Shown one piece after another: positions 23,191-36,860 of a stretch of 64,000 nt of DNA. The notes below the pieces were generated by a model that ran no database searches, was not told the DNA's origin, and worked only from the letters and a program-made list of their open reading frames with translations. Both the position numbers and the translations under genes were made by a program. Origin of the DNA: Russula earlei (lineage: Eukaryota; Basidiomycota; Agaricomycetes; Russulales; Russulaceae); NCBI GenBank assembly GCA_025769875.1, contig JAGFNK010000057.1, positions 1 to 64,000 of the forward strand, read 5' to 3'. Position 1 is the stretch's first letter; each line of letters opens with the position of its first letter.

Positions 23191-24471
23191 ATGGGAGATG
23201 GGGCACTCCCTTCCCTACACATGTCATCTCCAACAGACTTGTTCCTTTCAGCCAAGCGTCCAAGGATACACAAGAGTAATTCCGGGGACGACATAGAGAC
23301 TTACGAGAACTCCGACCTGTGGTTTGACGACGGAAACATCATCATCCGCACCGTCATTAGTTCCGAGAGGGCCTACACCGTTTGCAAAGTTCACAAGTCC
23401 ATCCTTGCTTCTCATTCAAACGTCTTCCACGACCTTTTCAACGGTCCACAGGCTGCATTTGACGTTGCTTCGGATCGGTACGACGGGTTACCTGTGATAG
23501 AACTCCCAGACTCCCCATCAGAGGTGAACCACTTTTTGAAAGCGCTCTACTTCCCAGAGTGAGTTCCCCATCACTTCGAGCAAGATCCACTTGTTCACCA
23601 GCTCGACTCGCAGGGAGACCCAATGTCACCGCCCGATCTCCTCGCCGTTCTTCGAAGGTATTTGGAGGGGCTTCCCGTATAAATACCACGGGATCCTTCG
23701 TCTCTCGATGAAGTACGATGTCGCCCCCCTTCGAGACCAGATGCTCGACGTCTTGAGGCACGCGTGGCCGCAATATCTATTCGATTGGGACTACCTGCAG
23801 AAGCGCACGGAAGACCTGGAAAAGGCCTACTTACGCCGGGAGTGCTTTGATCTGTCCTTTGCGCATCCAGAACCGGGCATGTCTATGCATCATCTACCCT
23901 CCGATTGCATGACTCTAACGAGCAGGTCTATAAATTAGCTAGAACCGTCCGCCTCGCCATGGACTACAACGTCCTCGACATCCTTCCGACTGTCTTTTAC
24001 GACCTGTTGCGCGTACACGAGGTGATCGCGCCGAATCCACACGAAGGGTTCCGTCGCGCGGATCTCTCCGTCTTAACAGCCGATGACCTCCGACGGCTGA
24101 CACAAGGGCGTGGCGCCTTGCGAGGCAAATTCCTCGACGGAATCACTAATTTGCTCACCGTTCTCCCACATGACAATTGTAAGCGCGTTCCCGTTCCAGG
24201 AAAGCCATCGCCCTGCCGCGCTGGCCTCAAGAAATGGTGGGATGTTCAGCTCGGGGCCGTAACAGGTCCGAGCGTCGCGGATCCTATCGGGTGGCTGCGG
24301 GAGAAAGAGAAAGTCGGCCTCTGCACCGACATGCCGCATGATGAAGTGTGCGGGAGCTGTACGCGCGTTGTCAAGAAGTATCTTCAAAACGTGAGAGAAG
24401 ATCTGTGGACCAGCCTTCCTGACTTCTTTGGTCTTGTGAGCACATTCAGTCCCGACCTCCCTCGGTATTGA
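23191..24471 (+). CDS. BTB/POZ domain protein
   Basis: The BTB fold begins near 23310: DLWFDDGNIIIRTV, YTVCKVHKSILASHSNVFHD, GLPVIELPDSPSEVNHFLKAL. An intron (23559-23667) is followed by YKYHGILRLSMKYDVAPLRD. The C-terminal half (VYKLARTVR, ILPTVFYDLLR, and a CGSC pair near 24350) matches the expanded Agaricomycete BTB family of unknown role. Starts at 23191 or 23221 are possible. Between ECFDL (23840) and HVYASSTLRL (about 23880) the frame moves by -1, equal to two +1 changes. Two TCC sites there (23855, 23866) would explain it. Divergent from TRM44, with 273 bp between starts. Confidence 0.8.
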
Positions 24472-25671
24472 CTGCTTTGACTAGAAGGGACTCCTTCCTC
24501 TTAACTGGGGCAGAGAACCCGAGCCAAAATTGTGGTTCTGAGATCGAGGACTCTTAGTGCGCCACACGCCGGATTATTGAGCTTCACATGTGCCAATCTC
24601 GAGAGGACTCGGTTCCTCGGAAAACACCATGTCACCCCACATATTCACTATCTCTTCTGTCACCCGTCCATGATTCCTATCTGTTTTGACTTGTCAGGTA
24701 GTCACGCACGTCGTTGGTTGGCTTGCTAAGTACGATCGCCCAAATTTCCGCTGCTTTTGTTCGTGTTGTATCTCATGTTCTTTTCACGGACTGATTGTTC
24801 TTCCAGCGGTAATGGAAGTTTCAGGTCCCAACAATAAGACCTGGATGACCCTACTCCATGCAATGTCGGTTCTGCGACCGAGAAACGGTGGAGAGAGCCT
24901 TGGGACACGCAGACGGGAATTTCGCACATTCGTCTGGTACTTCGAGCTGACCAGGCACGTCATCGCATAGACACCCACAAGATTCTACGAAATTTGACGT
25001 GTCCAAGACTTAGCGTTCCGTTTGTTTACTAATGTGCGAGTTCTCCGTAGCTCATGTAGGTGCCCATTCGGTATTGCGTTCTTGTCGGATCGTAATACAG
25101 TTGATCCATCTTTGTGACGTGTACTAATACTAGGAAAGCAGCCTCGGGCCCATTCTAAACGCGCGAGTCTGATCATCTTGGGCAGAGAATGGAAAAGGAC
25201 GCTGACGCTGTCGTTCCCTCCTTATCTCGTAAAGGTGCCGAATGAGTGGACAGGGTGTGATTAGCCTTCCCCTTGAAGCCGATGATGCCTGCTACGTGGA
25301 CTTTTTATTCTGCAATTACCTAGTCCGACCATGTAAGCACGCAATTATGGAGAACAAACGATGGTGGCTCCGCAAAAAACTATGTATCCTATATCAATTT
25401 ATTATCTTGAACAGTTATGTAGATAACTCTCGCTGCCATCGGCTCATTCGAGTCCCCTCGCCACGTTGGTACTGATCAAGGGGACTTGTGAGAGCGATGT
25501 GAAAGGATATGATTTGGTTATAGCGAGAAGATTTTGTTTGCCAGGTAATTCGAGTGGACCTATGAGGGGTCAATAATTGAACTGAATTCACCTGGACCGC
25601 GTCGTACTGCTTATATTACCACTTCGTGTCAGGGACGGGCCGTTCGAGATCGTTGGTTAACATCATGGCCG
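24472..25671. other. Gene-free stretch of 1.2 kb
   Basis: Intergenic sequence between the BTB gene and ILV3. The open frames are short, unrelated to known domains and not conserved in composition. No repeat recognised. Confidence 0.55.
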
Positions 25672-28600
25672 ATGTGCAGATGTGCGAGACCAAATCCATG
25701 TCATGCCTTTTATAACATTCAACCCGCCTTCAGACACACCCTACCAAAGCCGCCATCGCATGCAGAGAAAGATGTGAAGCTGAATAGATACTCGAGTCAA
25801 CTAACGCAGGACAAAGTAAGTACACCTGGAGCATCACGGACGGTGTTGTATCTCATCCCGCCGTACATATAGGCCAGGGGAGGTTCACAGGCCATGCGTA
25901 AGTCATCCGGAGTCCCTTGTGCTACAAGGATTTCGCCTCATACGCAACATCTCCGTCAGTATATGCCGTAATCGATGCGGACGACATAGACAAACCTCAG
26001 GCATGGATGAGCTCATGATAAGCGCGTTGCCTTGCTCACATCCCCTCGTGGGCCATCAGATAGGCATATCGCCGATCTGGTGGGAAGGTGCGGTGACAGT
26101 GCCGGGTGTAGCCAACAGAAGGCTTATGCATCTCCAGGGAATCCGTGCAATACACACCTGGTGAGAGCGCGATTTTCACCAGAACCGTCGGTCGTTGATG
26201 GCCAGGTGAATAAGTTGGACCTCGCAAAGGTAGTCAAGGAAGGTTGCAAAGAGGAGGGTCTGGTCGGTTTTATTTTCAACACGATCGGCGTGAGGTGCGA
26301 GCATTTCGCGGCGGCGCCGAGCGAAATCGGCAAATGCTGAAGCGCGACACCCGAAGTGATGCTATAACCATGGGTACTGACGGTGGGAGATCGTCTCCTT
26401 GCGCGCTCACGTTCATCGCTGAGACGGGCAGTAGGGATGCGCTATTCGTCAGTCTGTTCGAGGCCCTCGTCGCGTCGCATTCAACGACTGACACGCAAGG
26501 TCAGGCTCCCTAGTCGTGACCTGATCGCGGATTCCATCGAGGCGGTGTGTGCCCCACATTGTTGTCGGTCGCACCTTGGGCTGAGCACCTGCTCTGCGTA
26601 ACTGAACGATGAACGATACAGGTCACACTGGTGCGAGAATAAAGAGCACAGCGCTCGGATTCCCTGCGAGGCCGTTCACGCGATGCTTTTCAGGCCCAGT
26701 ACTATGACGGCAACATATCCTTGCCCGGATGCGACAAGAACATGCCCGGATGCGCGATGGCTGCGGTGCGGCACAACCGTCCGACGGTCATTGTGTATGG
26801 TGGGACGATACAAGCCGGCGAGCGCCATGTTGACTGTCCTGCAATGGGGTACAAGAAGGGAGATCCCGTCAATATCTCGGACGCGTTTGAATCCTATGGT
26901 AAATGGAGGCGTAGCGATTTGTGATCGTGCGGGCTTGGTTGATGCAAACGTATGATTTATCAAGGTGCATTCGCCGTGGGTAAAATCACGGAAGAGCAGC
27001 GCTTTGACGTTGTCCGACACGCGTGTCCTGGACCTGGAGCTTGTGGCGGGATGTACACGTTCGTCGTGGTCACCTCGCGTTCGTCGTGACGGAATGCCCA
27101 AACCCTGTTGACAGGGCCAACACCATGAGTTCCGTTCTGGAGGTGCTGGGACTTTCGCTGCCGTACTCTTCCAGCATCCCCGCAACATATGACGGTGCGC
27201 CATGCTGATGTGACCCGGTCTCGGATGATGCTTGATCCATCTGAGTTGAAGAAAAACTCAAGGAGTGTAAACGTGCCGCGTGGTATGTCAAGCGACTGCT
27301 CGAGCGTGATATCAAGCCTCGGTATGTCCAACTTTTGCCTCTCTAGACGAGTCTAGCATGGCAGCTTGCTTCCGCATAGCGACATCCTGACGCGGAACTC
27401 GTTTCTAAACGCCATCGCGATCGTGAACATCCTAGGTGGATCAACGAATGCCGTACGCACACCCCTCTCCCACCCGTTTTCCCTACCTAACCCCCCGCGC
27501 TCACGCCCTCTCGACGCTACTTCCTTTGCCGCAGGTCCTGCACCTCCTAGCCATGGCCCGCGCAGGCGGACATCGACCTGACCATCGACGACTTCCAGGC
27601 CGTGGCGGACCGCACGCCGTACCTGGCCGACCTCAAGCCGTCGGGGCGGTACCTCATGGCGGACTTGCACCGCGTGGGCGGCATTCCCTCGCTGCTCAAG
27701 TACGTCCTCGCGAAAAGGCCCGACCTCGTCGACGGCACGCAGCTGACCGTGACGGGCCGCACGCTCGCGGAAAACGTCGCTGACGCGGCGGACCTCTTCC
27801 CTGTCGAGCCAGCTGGCACCACGGACGCGGCTGCTGCTGCCGCCGCGGTGCAGGTGCAGGACGTTGTGCGCCCGCTCGCGGACCCCATCAAGCGCACGGG
27901 ACACATCGCCATATTGAAGGGGAATCTCGCGCCCGGCAGCGCCGTCGCGAAGATCACCGGTGCGGAGGGCGTCAGGTTCGATGGCGCGGCGCGGTGCTTC
28001 GACGACCAGGACGCGTTCTACACCGCGCTCGCGGCGGGTGAGATAAGGCCCGGAATGGTGCTCGTCTTTAGGTACCAGGGCCCCAAGGGTGCCCCCGGGA
28101 TGCCAGAGGTAAAAAAAAAAAACGAGACCGACTGCCTCTCTCTCCTCCCCGCGCCTCTCTCTCTCTCTCATCTGTGTCCAAACGGTGTGCAGCTCACCGT
28201 TCGCTTCGCTGCCTTTGTTAGATGCTCGGTACGTCTGGCCATGTTCCGATCGATAAACCCCTTCCCTCCCTCGATCGTTGACTGGGTGTGGACGCAAGGA
28301 CCCACGGGCGCGTTGATAGGCGCCGGGCTGGCAAGCTCGACGGCGCTTGTCACCGACGGGCGTTTCTCCGGGGCGTCCCGGGGCTTCATCATCGGTGCGG
28401 GTTTGCGGTTGCTGCAGTCCTGCGCATGGACAGGCTGATAATGTCTTTAGGCCACGTTGTACCCGAGGCCCGGCTCGGGGGTCCGATCGCGCTCGTCCGG
28501 GACGGTGACAGGATCGCCATTGATTCTGAGATGAGGACGATCGACTGGGACGTCGGCGAGGAAGAGCAAGCGCGGCGTCGGCTAGAATGGGAGAGTTCTG

Positions 28601-28764
28601 GAAAGGGCGCTCTGACGGTGAAACGTGGTATTCTGCTGAGGTATGCGAGGGACGTCGCGGTGCGTGGTGTTTTCGTCGAGGTCTATCACCGGAATATTCT
28701 GGCTGAGAATAAGATATGTTCATATCTAATATAGCCCGCAAATGTGGGGGCCTACTGTGACTAG
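25672..28764 (+). CDS. ILV3: Dihydroxy-acid dehydratase, intron-dense
   Basis: DHAD dehydrates 2,3-dihydroxy acids in valine, leucine and isoleucine synthesis and uses an Fe-S cluster. At least 13 short exons are visible: [13 protein letters not shown] (about 25775), [168 protein letters not shown] and PANVGAYCD, with the stop at 28762-28764. The three cluster cysteines (NPCN, GCDKN, GACGG) are present. One exon appears to end in a GC donor near 26001. One +1 break lies at 27563-27570. The exact start and mitochondrial leader are uncertain. Confidence 0.9.
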
Positions 28765-28841
28765 TACGGCGAAGATTTAGGGGTTCGCAGGAAGTACAAC
28801 AAAGTGAAGGAAGATAGGAGGGAGGTCCAATGAGATCGTTC

Positions 28842-29440
28842 CTATGTAGACGGAAACGTTGAAATGTAATGTAGATAAGGCATCTCGAAATCGGAATGGG
28901 TCAGGTCGTCATGAGCCAGGTCAAACGTTTGTGGTCGAGGACGCTGACAAACTCGTGTCAGCGGCATGACAAGAAGAAGTGACAAAGCAAGTGTGGTGGG
29001 TGATGACCTACATCTGGATGGATGGCCGCGCTTTTCTTGCTTGGGCGGGTCCAACGAGCTGCGTTTTGAGAACACTTGACGGGCGATCATCTCGTCGTGC
29101 AGCTGGCTCTCCGTTACGGTGCGATTGCGATCGCTCAGCTCGATGGAGTTGCCGGAATTGGGAGCGCTCTTGTCTATCGAGCCGTGCTTGCGCGGGATGG
29201 CGCGCTCGCCGGGCTCGCGCTGGCCCGTGATGACGGCGGGATCCGGGGGCAGAATGAACGTCGGGAGCGGCTTCCTAGGACTTCTTCACTTTGGGGGGCA
29301 GGCCCTGCGCGGCGCGGCGTCTGACGCGCACGCGCTTCTTGTATTGCTTCCAGAGCCAGCTGGCGAGGACCAGAGCCCAGATGGCGAGGACGCAAGGAGC
29401 TGGAGACGATGGCGGAGATGATTGGCGTTTTAGCGCGGTG
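28842..29440 (-). CDS. Unrecognised small single-pass membrane protein, frame-broken
   Basis: I do not recognise this family. On the minus strand a hydrophobic segment (LAIWALVLASWLW, about 29345-29380) is followed by a basic stretch (KQYKKRVRVRRRAAQG), the pattern of a membrane anchor with a cytosolic basic tail. That frame stops at TAG (29275-29277), but the next frame continues smoothly as KPLPTFILPPDPAVITGQRE and later SQLHDEMIARQVFSKRSSL. The two parts join if one base is dropped at the TCC near 29280. Upstream, another one-base change is needed to extend the membrane segment. Codon composition matches the neighbouring genes. The C-terminal end and the start are uncertain. Confidence 0.45.
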
Positions 29441-30289
29441 TCTTGAGTTTTTTTGTTTATGTTTTGGTGAAGTCGGGGGCGGAAAGGCCGCGTTTGAGTA
29501 TTGAGCGTCGTCGTCGTACGGACGTTCGGTGGGTCGGTGGGTCGATATAGATTTTGAGGTCCATGGAATATTATGAGGCGTTTTGGTTGATTAAAAGAAT
29601 TGGGGAAGAAGGGGAGGACTGGGAACTCACCCGTGAAGAGAGGCTTCTCCTTGCACGTCAGTTCGGGAGAAGAGAAACGGTTCGTGAATGTTGACGGTCG
29701 GTGACATGGGTCGTGATGAGATGAGGATGGGGGTGAGTGTGGTGCGGCTAAAAACCGGAACGGGTGTTTCCGAGGTCATATGACTCATTTCCCTTTTCGG
29801 AACAGCCCGGCATTCGACTCTTGTCATGGACGAGACCCCACCCGAGTTGAGGGCATGGATTATTGGGGTCCTTTGCATCACGAGCCTGCTTGAGACAGTT
29901 TTTCGATCCCTGGCAGATTGGTCGCTTTCGTATGGTGTACCCAATATGAATATCCGTCGGTTGGGTGCAGTCTTGAGGAGACTTTGCTAGTTGGTTCACT
30001 TCATTTCATCCATACCCACTTCTTTGGGCGGCCTCCTGAACCCCACATGGAATGAGCTCATCTTTTTCAAAGATCTCCTGCGCCTGCCGGATTCTCATGT
30101 ACAAGATCTTGGATCCATGTACAATTTCTAAAGGAGGACATGGATGAATTGATCTAAATGTCGGTAATAGTACGTAGCAAGACAACACCAGCCGCAGTTT
30201 CTAGCACTGGAGCATACTTGCATCGTCCGGGGACTGGTTTGGACAAACTTCGTGCTTTATATCGGAGGAGTGTGCAATCAGTTTGGTGT
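29441..30289. other. Gene-free stretch
   Basis: No supported frame on either strand. It lies between the small membrane gene and the NACHT relic. Confidence 0.5.
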
Positions 30290-30740
30290 ATGTGAGATGA
30301 GGTACGGGATGCAGATTTGTGTCACTAGCCGGCCTGAGGCTCACATCAAACTTGCCCTCGAACGTTTATCTAGTCCTTCGGTTTCTCCACATTTGGAATT
30401 TGTGACATTGCGGAATATATCAGGTCTGTCATTGACACGGAGCGTGCGTTCCAAAGATGGAAAACTCGTGGATAGTCAATTGGTCATTGATGCGTAAAAA
30501 CCTGATGGCATGCAAGTAATCATCACCACTTTTATGCGTTATTGGGCTCGCTCATATCTGGAATGTAGGTTTCGTTGGGTTTTCTGTCAGCTCGTCTACC
30601 TGCGTTCCTGCATCCCAGGAGGCATCCGGCGAGCTCTGGACGAATTACTTGAGACGCTTGAGGAGACATACGTTCGTTCGGTTTATGCTTGCGGCTGACG
30701 GCACACCAACCCCATCTTTGATCGCACGCACACCTCATCT
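30290..30740 (+). pseudogene. NACHT-domain relic of a second STAND gene
   Basis: Plus-strand fragments match the middle of the STAND protein encoded at the left edge: QICVTSRPEAHIKLALERL at 30310, the segment ending KLVDSQLVIDA near 30490, a frame change, then FRWVFCQLVYLRSCIPGGIR near 30570 and RRALDELLETLEETY to about 30690. Walker A and B, the Goodbye domain and ankyrin repeats are absent. Frames change without plausible introns. It is an eroded remnant on the opposite strand to the intact gene. Confidence 0.8.
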
Positions 30741-31914
30741 CGCGTTTCGGACAGTTCTCGTTTCGCTCTAGCTACCCGCTTTCGGACCACTCGCTCACCT
30801 CTACCTTATACACTATCATATCGGCTGCATCGTGAAAGTACATATGAAAGCGTCCTCACATTCGAGGATCGACAGCGAATCCTCGTGGGAGCTCGAAATG
30901 TATTTCCTTTCGCTCCATTCTTCGCGTGCGATCATCGATCAATCAGTCTCAGCTTTTCTCTGTCTGTCCAAACATCTCGTGCAGGCGGCCGCCACCTCTC
31001 ACGCTTTGGCTTTTGTTTCGCCTGCATCCCAGCTCTGTACCGTCGCCCTCTCGCATCCCCGCCCTTTACCCCTCCGTCCCTATGAAACGTCACCATTGTT
31101 TTGCGCGCGTTTGCGTTCTCCATCATCTCACACTCGCTCTTCTTCCACGTCTCCCCCCCCCCCACCCCGTTTTTTTTTTTTTGTTACACATTTCCCGTTT
31201 CTGGCGAAGACGACCTCCACTCGCATCACGCAGTCTGGACGGACACTATATTTGGGGCCAGACATTACGCCGTCAGGTGACAACACGCATTTGACCAAAC
31301 TTGCGCGGGTGGGAGTAGGGTGTGTGAAGGAGCCAATAAAAGCATGTCCTGACGCAGCGGTAACCGCTGCGTGGGCTCCTTTGGCGATCGGGGCTGAGAC
31401 CGTGGGATAGGTAAGGTTGTGACTGCCTGGGTTTTCTCCGTGCCATCTGGCCTACCATGTGGGGATGATGGCTAGCTCCTTGACCGACGGACGCCTGAAA
31501 GGCAATCAATCGTGTGAAGCTTGTGGGAAATGGGTCGTCTTGGGCGATTTCGACACAACTTTTGACTCCTCGCCCTCACCTTAGAGGGAGGGTTTAGGCG
31601 GGCACCATTCAAAGACACGTGTCCCTAAAATAGACGATTTGGGACAGCATTTCTGCAGACTGGAATTGTCCTGCGTGGGGACGCAAGCTTGTGACTGCCT
31701 GTAGCTGCACAATCGGGGGAGAATATGAGTCGGCTATGGAATCCCGTATCCAATGTCTCGCCCGCCGAGACATTTCGGATGCCTCGCTCCCCAAGCATTT
31801 TTGATCTATTATCAGAAGACGGTACTATTGTAAATTGCGTGGGTCTAAATGTATGACACGTCGCCACTTAGGTCCATCTGATGAGTAAATAAAAAATAGG
31901 TCAACATCCAAATA
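30741..31914. other. Gene-free stretch, pyrimidine-rich
   Basis: C/T-rich to about 31200, with poly-C and poly-T runs near 31150-31180, then mixed sequence. It ends at the ERG1 stop codon. No supported frame, though the C/T-rich style resembles 3.9-4.5 kb and 12.6-13.1 kb. Confidence 0.5.
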
Positions 31915-33681
<1,767 letters not shown>

Positions 33682-33721
33682 AGGCTTCGTGGGGCGGGGA
33701 AAAAAGGACTTCGCGATCACG

Positions 33722-34951
33722 ACGACGAGAATCGTGTCACGGCTTGGTTCGGCTTAGATCATGTGACAATTACCCAAAAAGGTGATTTTGTCAGCAGGCA
33801 AACACATCTATATTTCAGACATTTAAATTTCAATCACTCAAGGAGATAAGGAGATGAGGATGAATAGGCAGTGGTGTGAGTCTGAGGGGGCCTGGTGCAA
33901 GTCAGGTGGCATTGAAGGAATGGAGGGGGTGTCAGAGGGGGGTTGGTTCTTGGTGTCTGTTCTGATCTACCCCTTCTTTGGTACATCCCTCTTGTTACTA
34001 ATTCACCCTTGTCCCCTTGACTATGTTTCATCCCTTGATCTTGATTGTTTCATGTTTCACATATATCATTTAACCTTTTGTGTTTCATCTATTGTTCTGA
34101 TCCCTTTTTGCTCCTGGTTCTAGCTTTACTTATTGTTGTGCTTATAGTACTGTACAGCCTCACTCCATACAGTATTTAAGCACCTGTAGAAGCTGGGGAA
34201 TGCCCCAAGCTTAACTTTGTCTCATTTCCTGTCACATCCCTTGCCCTGTATCCTCTCTCAATCACAAGTCACCTGTGCTGGCCTATACTCTGCTTGACTC
34301 AAGTTCACCCTTGTATTCCTCTTCCTCCTCTGCCTCTCTCTCATCATCCTCCTCTTCTGTGAAATAACCAGAAGATCAACTCTGTCTGTGGACTAGTCAC
34401 TACTTGACTTAGTCTTGAGATGCTAAACCACTGAACCAGTCTCCTTGAGCTGGCCCCACTGAACCACTGAGCCAAGTCCAGGGACTTGGCCCCCACTGAA
34501 CCAGAGCTAATGCTCAAACAGTTGTGACACCATAACACAAGCTAAGCTTCCCTACTCCATTCTGGAGATCACCCTTGTATTCCCCTTGAACAACCAGTGG
34601 GTCTGAGTACAACCAAGAAACTCCCCTGACCTCCCTCTACACATCTCTGGTACTGCCACTTGGGACAGCTACCACACCTTTCTTTGCTACTTAACTGAGT
34701 ACCAAGGAAACAAACTTCTAGTAAAATTCATTGGTTTGCTCTACAACTTAGAAGGGGACAACTCTACACTAATAAGGACCAAGAACTTGAAAGAAACACC
34801 TGTAGTCTAGGCTATTGGAGAGAAGACAAACCCCTCTCTGAACCACCCTCTGAAGAAGAATCTGAAGGCAGTACTTCTAACTCCACTGAAACCCCTGAAC
34901 CTCAGATACCCTCAGAATTGCCCAGAACCCCAAACACCCCCAGAACCCACA
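33722..34951. other. ERG1 upstream region passing into CpG-poor transposon DNA
   Basis: To about 33840 the sequence resembles the neighbouring genes. From there CpG almost disappears, marking the left edge of the transposon island. The part up to 34951 is probably the LTR and leader of the gypsy element, but I could not find matching LTR ends. Confidence 0.5.
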
Positions 34952-36860
34952 ATGGCAGCACAACCCCAGAACCCTCAGATTGCTGCTCAGGTCCCTCAGA
35001 ACCCACCAGTTGCTGCACAACTGCCCCAGAACCCTCAGGTTGCTATCACAGTCCCCCTGAACCCAGCTCCTCAAGGGACCAATGGGTCCCTTAGTGGCAA
35101 AGAACCTGCAGTCTTCTCTGGAGAAAGGGCCAAGATGGCACAATTTGTTAGGGAGTTTAACCTATACTGGGGACTCCATGACAACAAAGCTGTTATGGTC
35201 AGCCCTTACAAGAGGGTCATAATGGCCCTCTCCTACATTCAAGGGGAGAAAGTAGAAGGATGGGTAAACTCCCAAGCTTTGGCCATCAGGGAAAAAGTCA
35301 CCAGGGCCCAAAACCCCATCAATAGAAATGATGAAGCTCTATGGAACAACTTTGTCACAGACTTCACTTTCAAATTCACCAACACTGCAGAAAAGGAAGA
35401 TGCCCAAGGCCCCTTTTACCAACCTGAGAATTCTTGAATCTTGAACTTGAACTTGGATTTCGGGATTTTCCTGGGAGTGACAGGAATGACAGGTGTGATG
35501 TAAGTGACATAATAAACTAATATGAGTCCATTTCAAATATGAGTTATTTTCTGGTGTGATTTGCTGGGTATACATGTGATATGTAAAATATTTTTTCTAA
35601 CCCTTCCTTCCACTCCTTCCAAGTGGGGTATTGCAAGCATGTCATAAGGCAGAATATGTGTCACCAATGTGTGGGTGCACATCTTTGTGCAAATTTTGTA
35701 TGTGCAGCTCTGGTGAAAATGGGGCTGCAAGCACCCAGATGTTGAGCTCGAGTGGACTGCTGCTCGACTCTGAGTTTGATGCTGACACATCATGTGTAAC
35801 CCCAAATATGTGAGTATGCAAATGACAACAAAAAAAAATGCATATTAATTTATTATATACATCATATCACTTACATCACTCCTGTCACTCCTGTCACTCC
35901 CAGAAAATCCTGAAATCCAAGTTCAAGTTCAAGATTCAAGAATTCTTGGTTGGTAAAAGGGGCCCAAGGGGCTTTTGCCAAACTTGAAATAAAAGAGTCT
36001 CTTGATGACTACATCTCCACCTTTGAACAACTTTTGGCCCAAACTGGGTGGCCAGAAACTGATATAATTGCCATTGAAAGCTTCTGCAAGGGGCTCAAAT
36101 GTGGACTTCATGCTGCAATACTGAACAAAGACACCTGGCCAATCACCCTCAAAGAAGAAGCTAGGAAGCAACACAGGTGTTTTATTGCCATCAGAGAACA
36201 ACTTGGAGGAAAAAGAACCATGAATCCTAAAAACAAAACCTACCACCCAATCAAATGCAAGTGGATGCAGCCAAGTCCAACTTCAAGAAGCTCATTGATG
36301 AAGAAAGGAAGCAACTAGCCAAGGAAGGACACTGCTTCCACTGCAGGGAGAAAGGACACCTCAGCAGGGAATGTCCCAAGAACTCAGCCCCAGCCTCTTC
36401 AAAGGCTCACACCACTGAACCTGCCCCTGAACCACCCAAAGAGGAAGCATCCACCATGGTGGCTTGCATGAAAGCACTACCAGCAGAAGACAGAGCCAAA
36501 ATCTGGGATCTTATTCTCAAAGAGGATTTTCTCTAGGCCAAAGTGCAACAGTTGGCACAGAGGCCCAAATAGATACCATTGTCAACCATAAGGAGAACTC
36601 AATGAAAGTCCCTTTTACAATCACCACCAATGGAAAGACTGGTCAAGTGCTCCTAGGTAGTGGAGCAACTGAAAATTTTATCAGCTAAGAAATTGTGAAA
36701 AAACTACAGATCCCACTATGAACCCTCAGAACCCCCAGACCCATCATTAATGTGGATGGCACCAGCAACCAAGGAGGGGAACTAACCCACTATGCCCACA
36801 TTGCCCTACAACACAGACCCACCACCAGACTTCTCACATTTTATATAACACATCCAGAAA
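34952..36860 (+). mobile_element. Ty3/gypsy fragment: gag with zinc knuckle, start of protease
   Basis: A gag frame from 34952 (MAAQPQNPQIAAQ) contains FVREFNLYWGLHD and continues after an inserted MITE as LDDYISTFEQLLAQTGW. A CCHC knuckle, CFHCREKGHLSRECP, lies near 36330. A protease-like motif follows (GSGATENFIS at 36655, where DSGAT is usual), then a stop. Similarity ends near 36860. No RT, integrase or LTR pair is recognisable, so it is a truncated copy. Confidence 0.8.
35408..35964. mobile_element. Harbinger-type MITE inserted in gypsy gag
   Basis: A 557-bp non-coding element with terminal inverted repeats (GGCCCCTTTTACCAACC at each end) extending well over 100 bp with mismatches. A 3-bp target duplication, CAA, lies at 35405-35407 and 35965-35967. 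The inverted repeats resemble those of the Harbinger element at 45814-47168 (gagaattcttgaa..., atttcgggatttt..., shared in order). It splits the gag frame exactly: deleting the element and one CAA rejoins the codons DAQ and GAF. It keeps some CpG in a CpG-poor host element. Confidence 0.92.

Noticed and set aside
25672..28764. ILV3 as a decayed pseudogene, because no frame is longer than about 280 codons
   Set aside because: Nearly all breaks coincide with GT-AG introns and all three Fe-S cysteines are kept. Only one true frame break remains.
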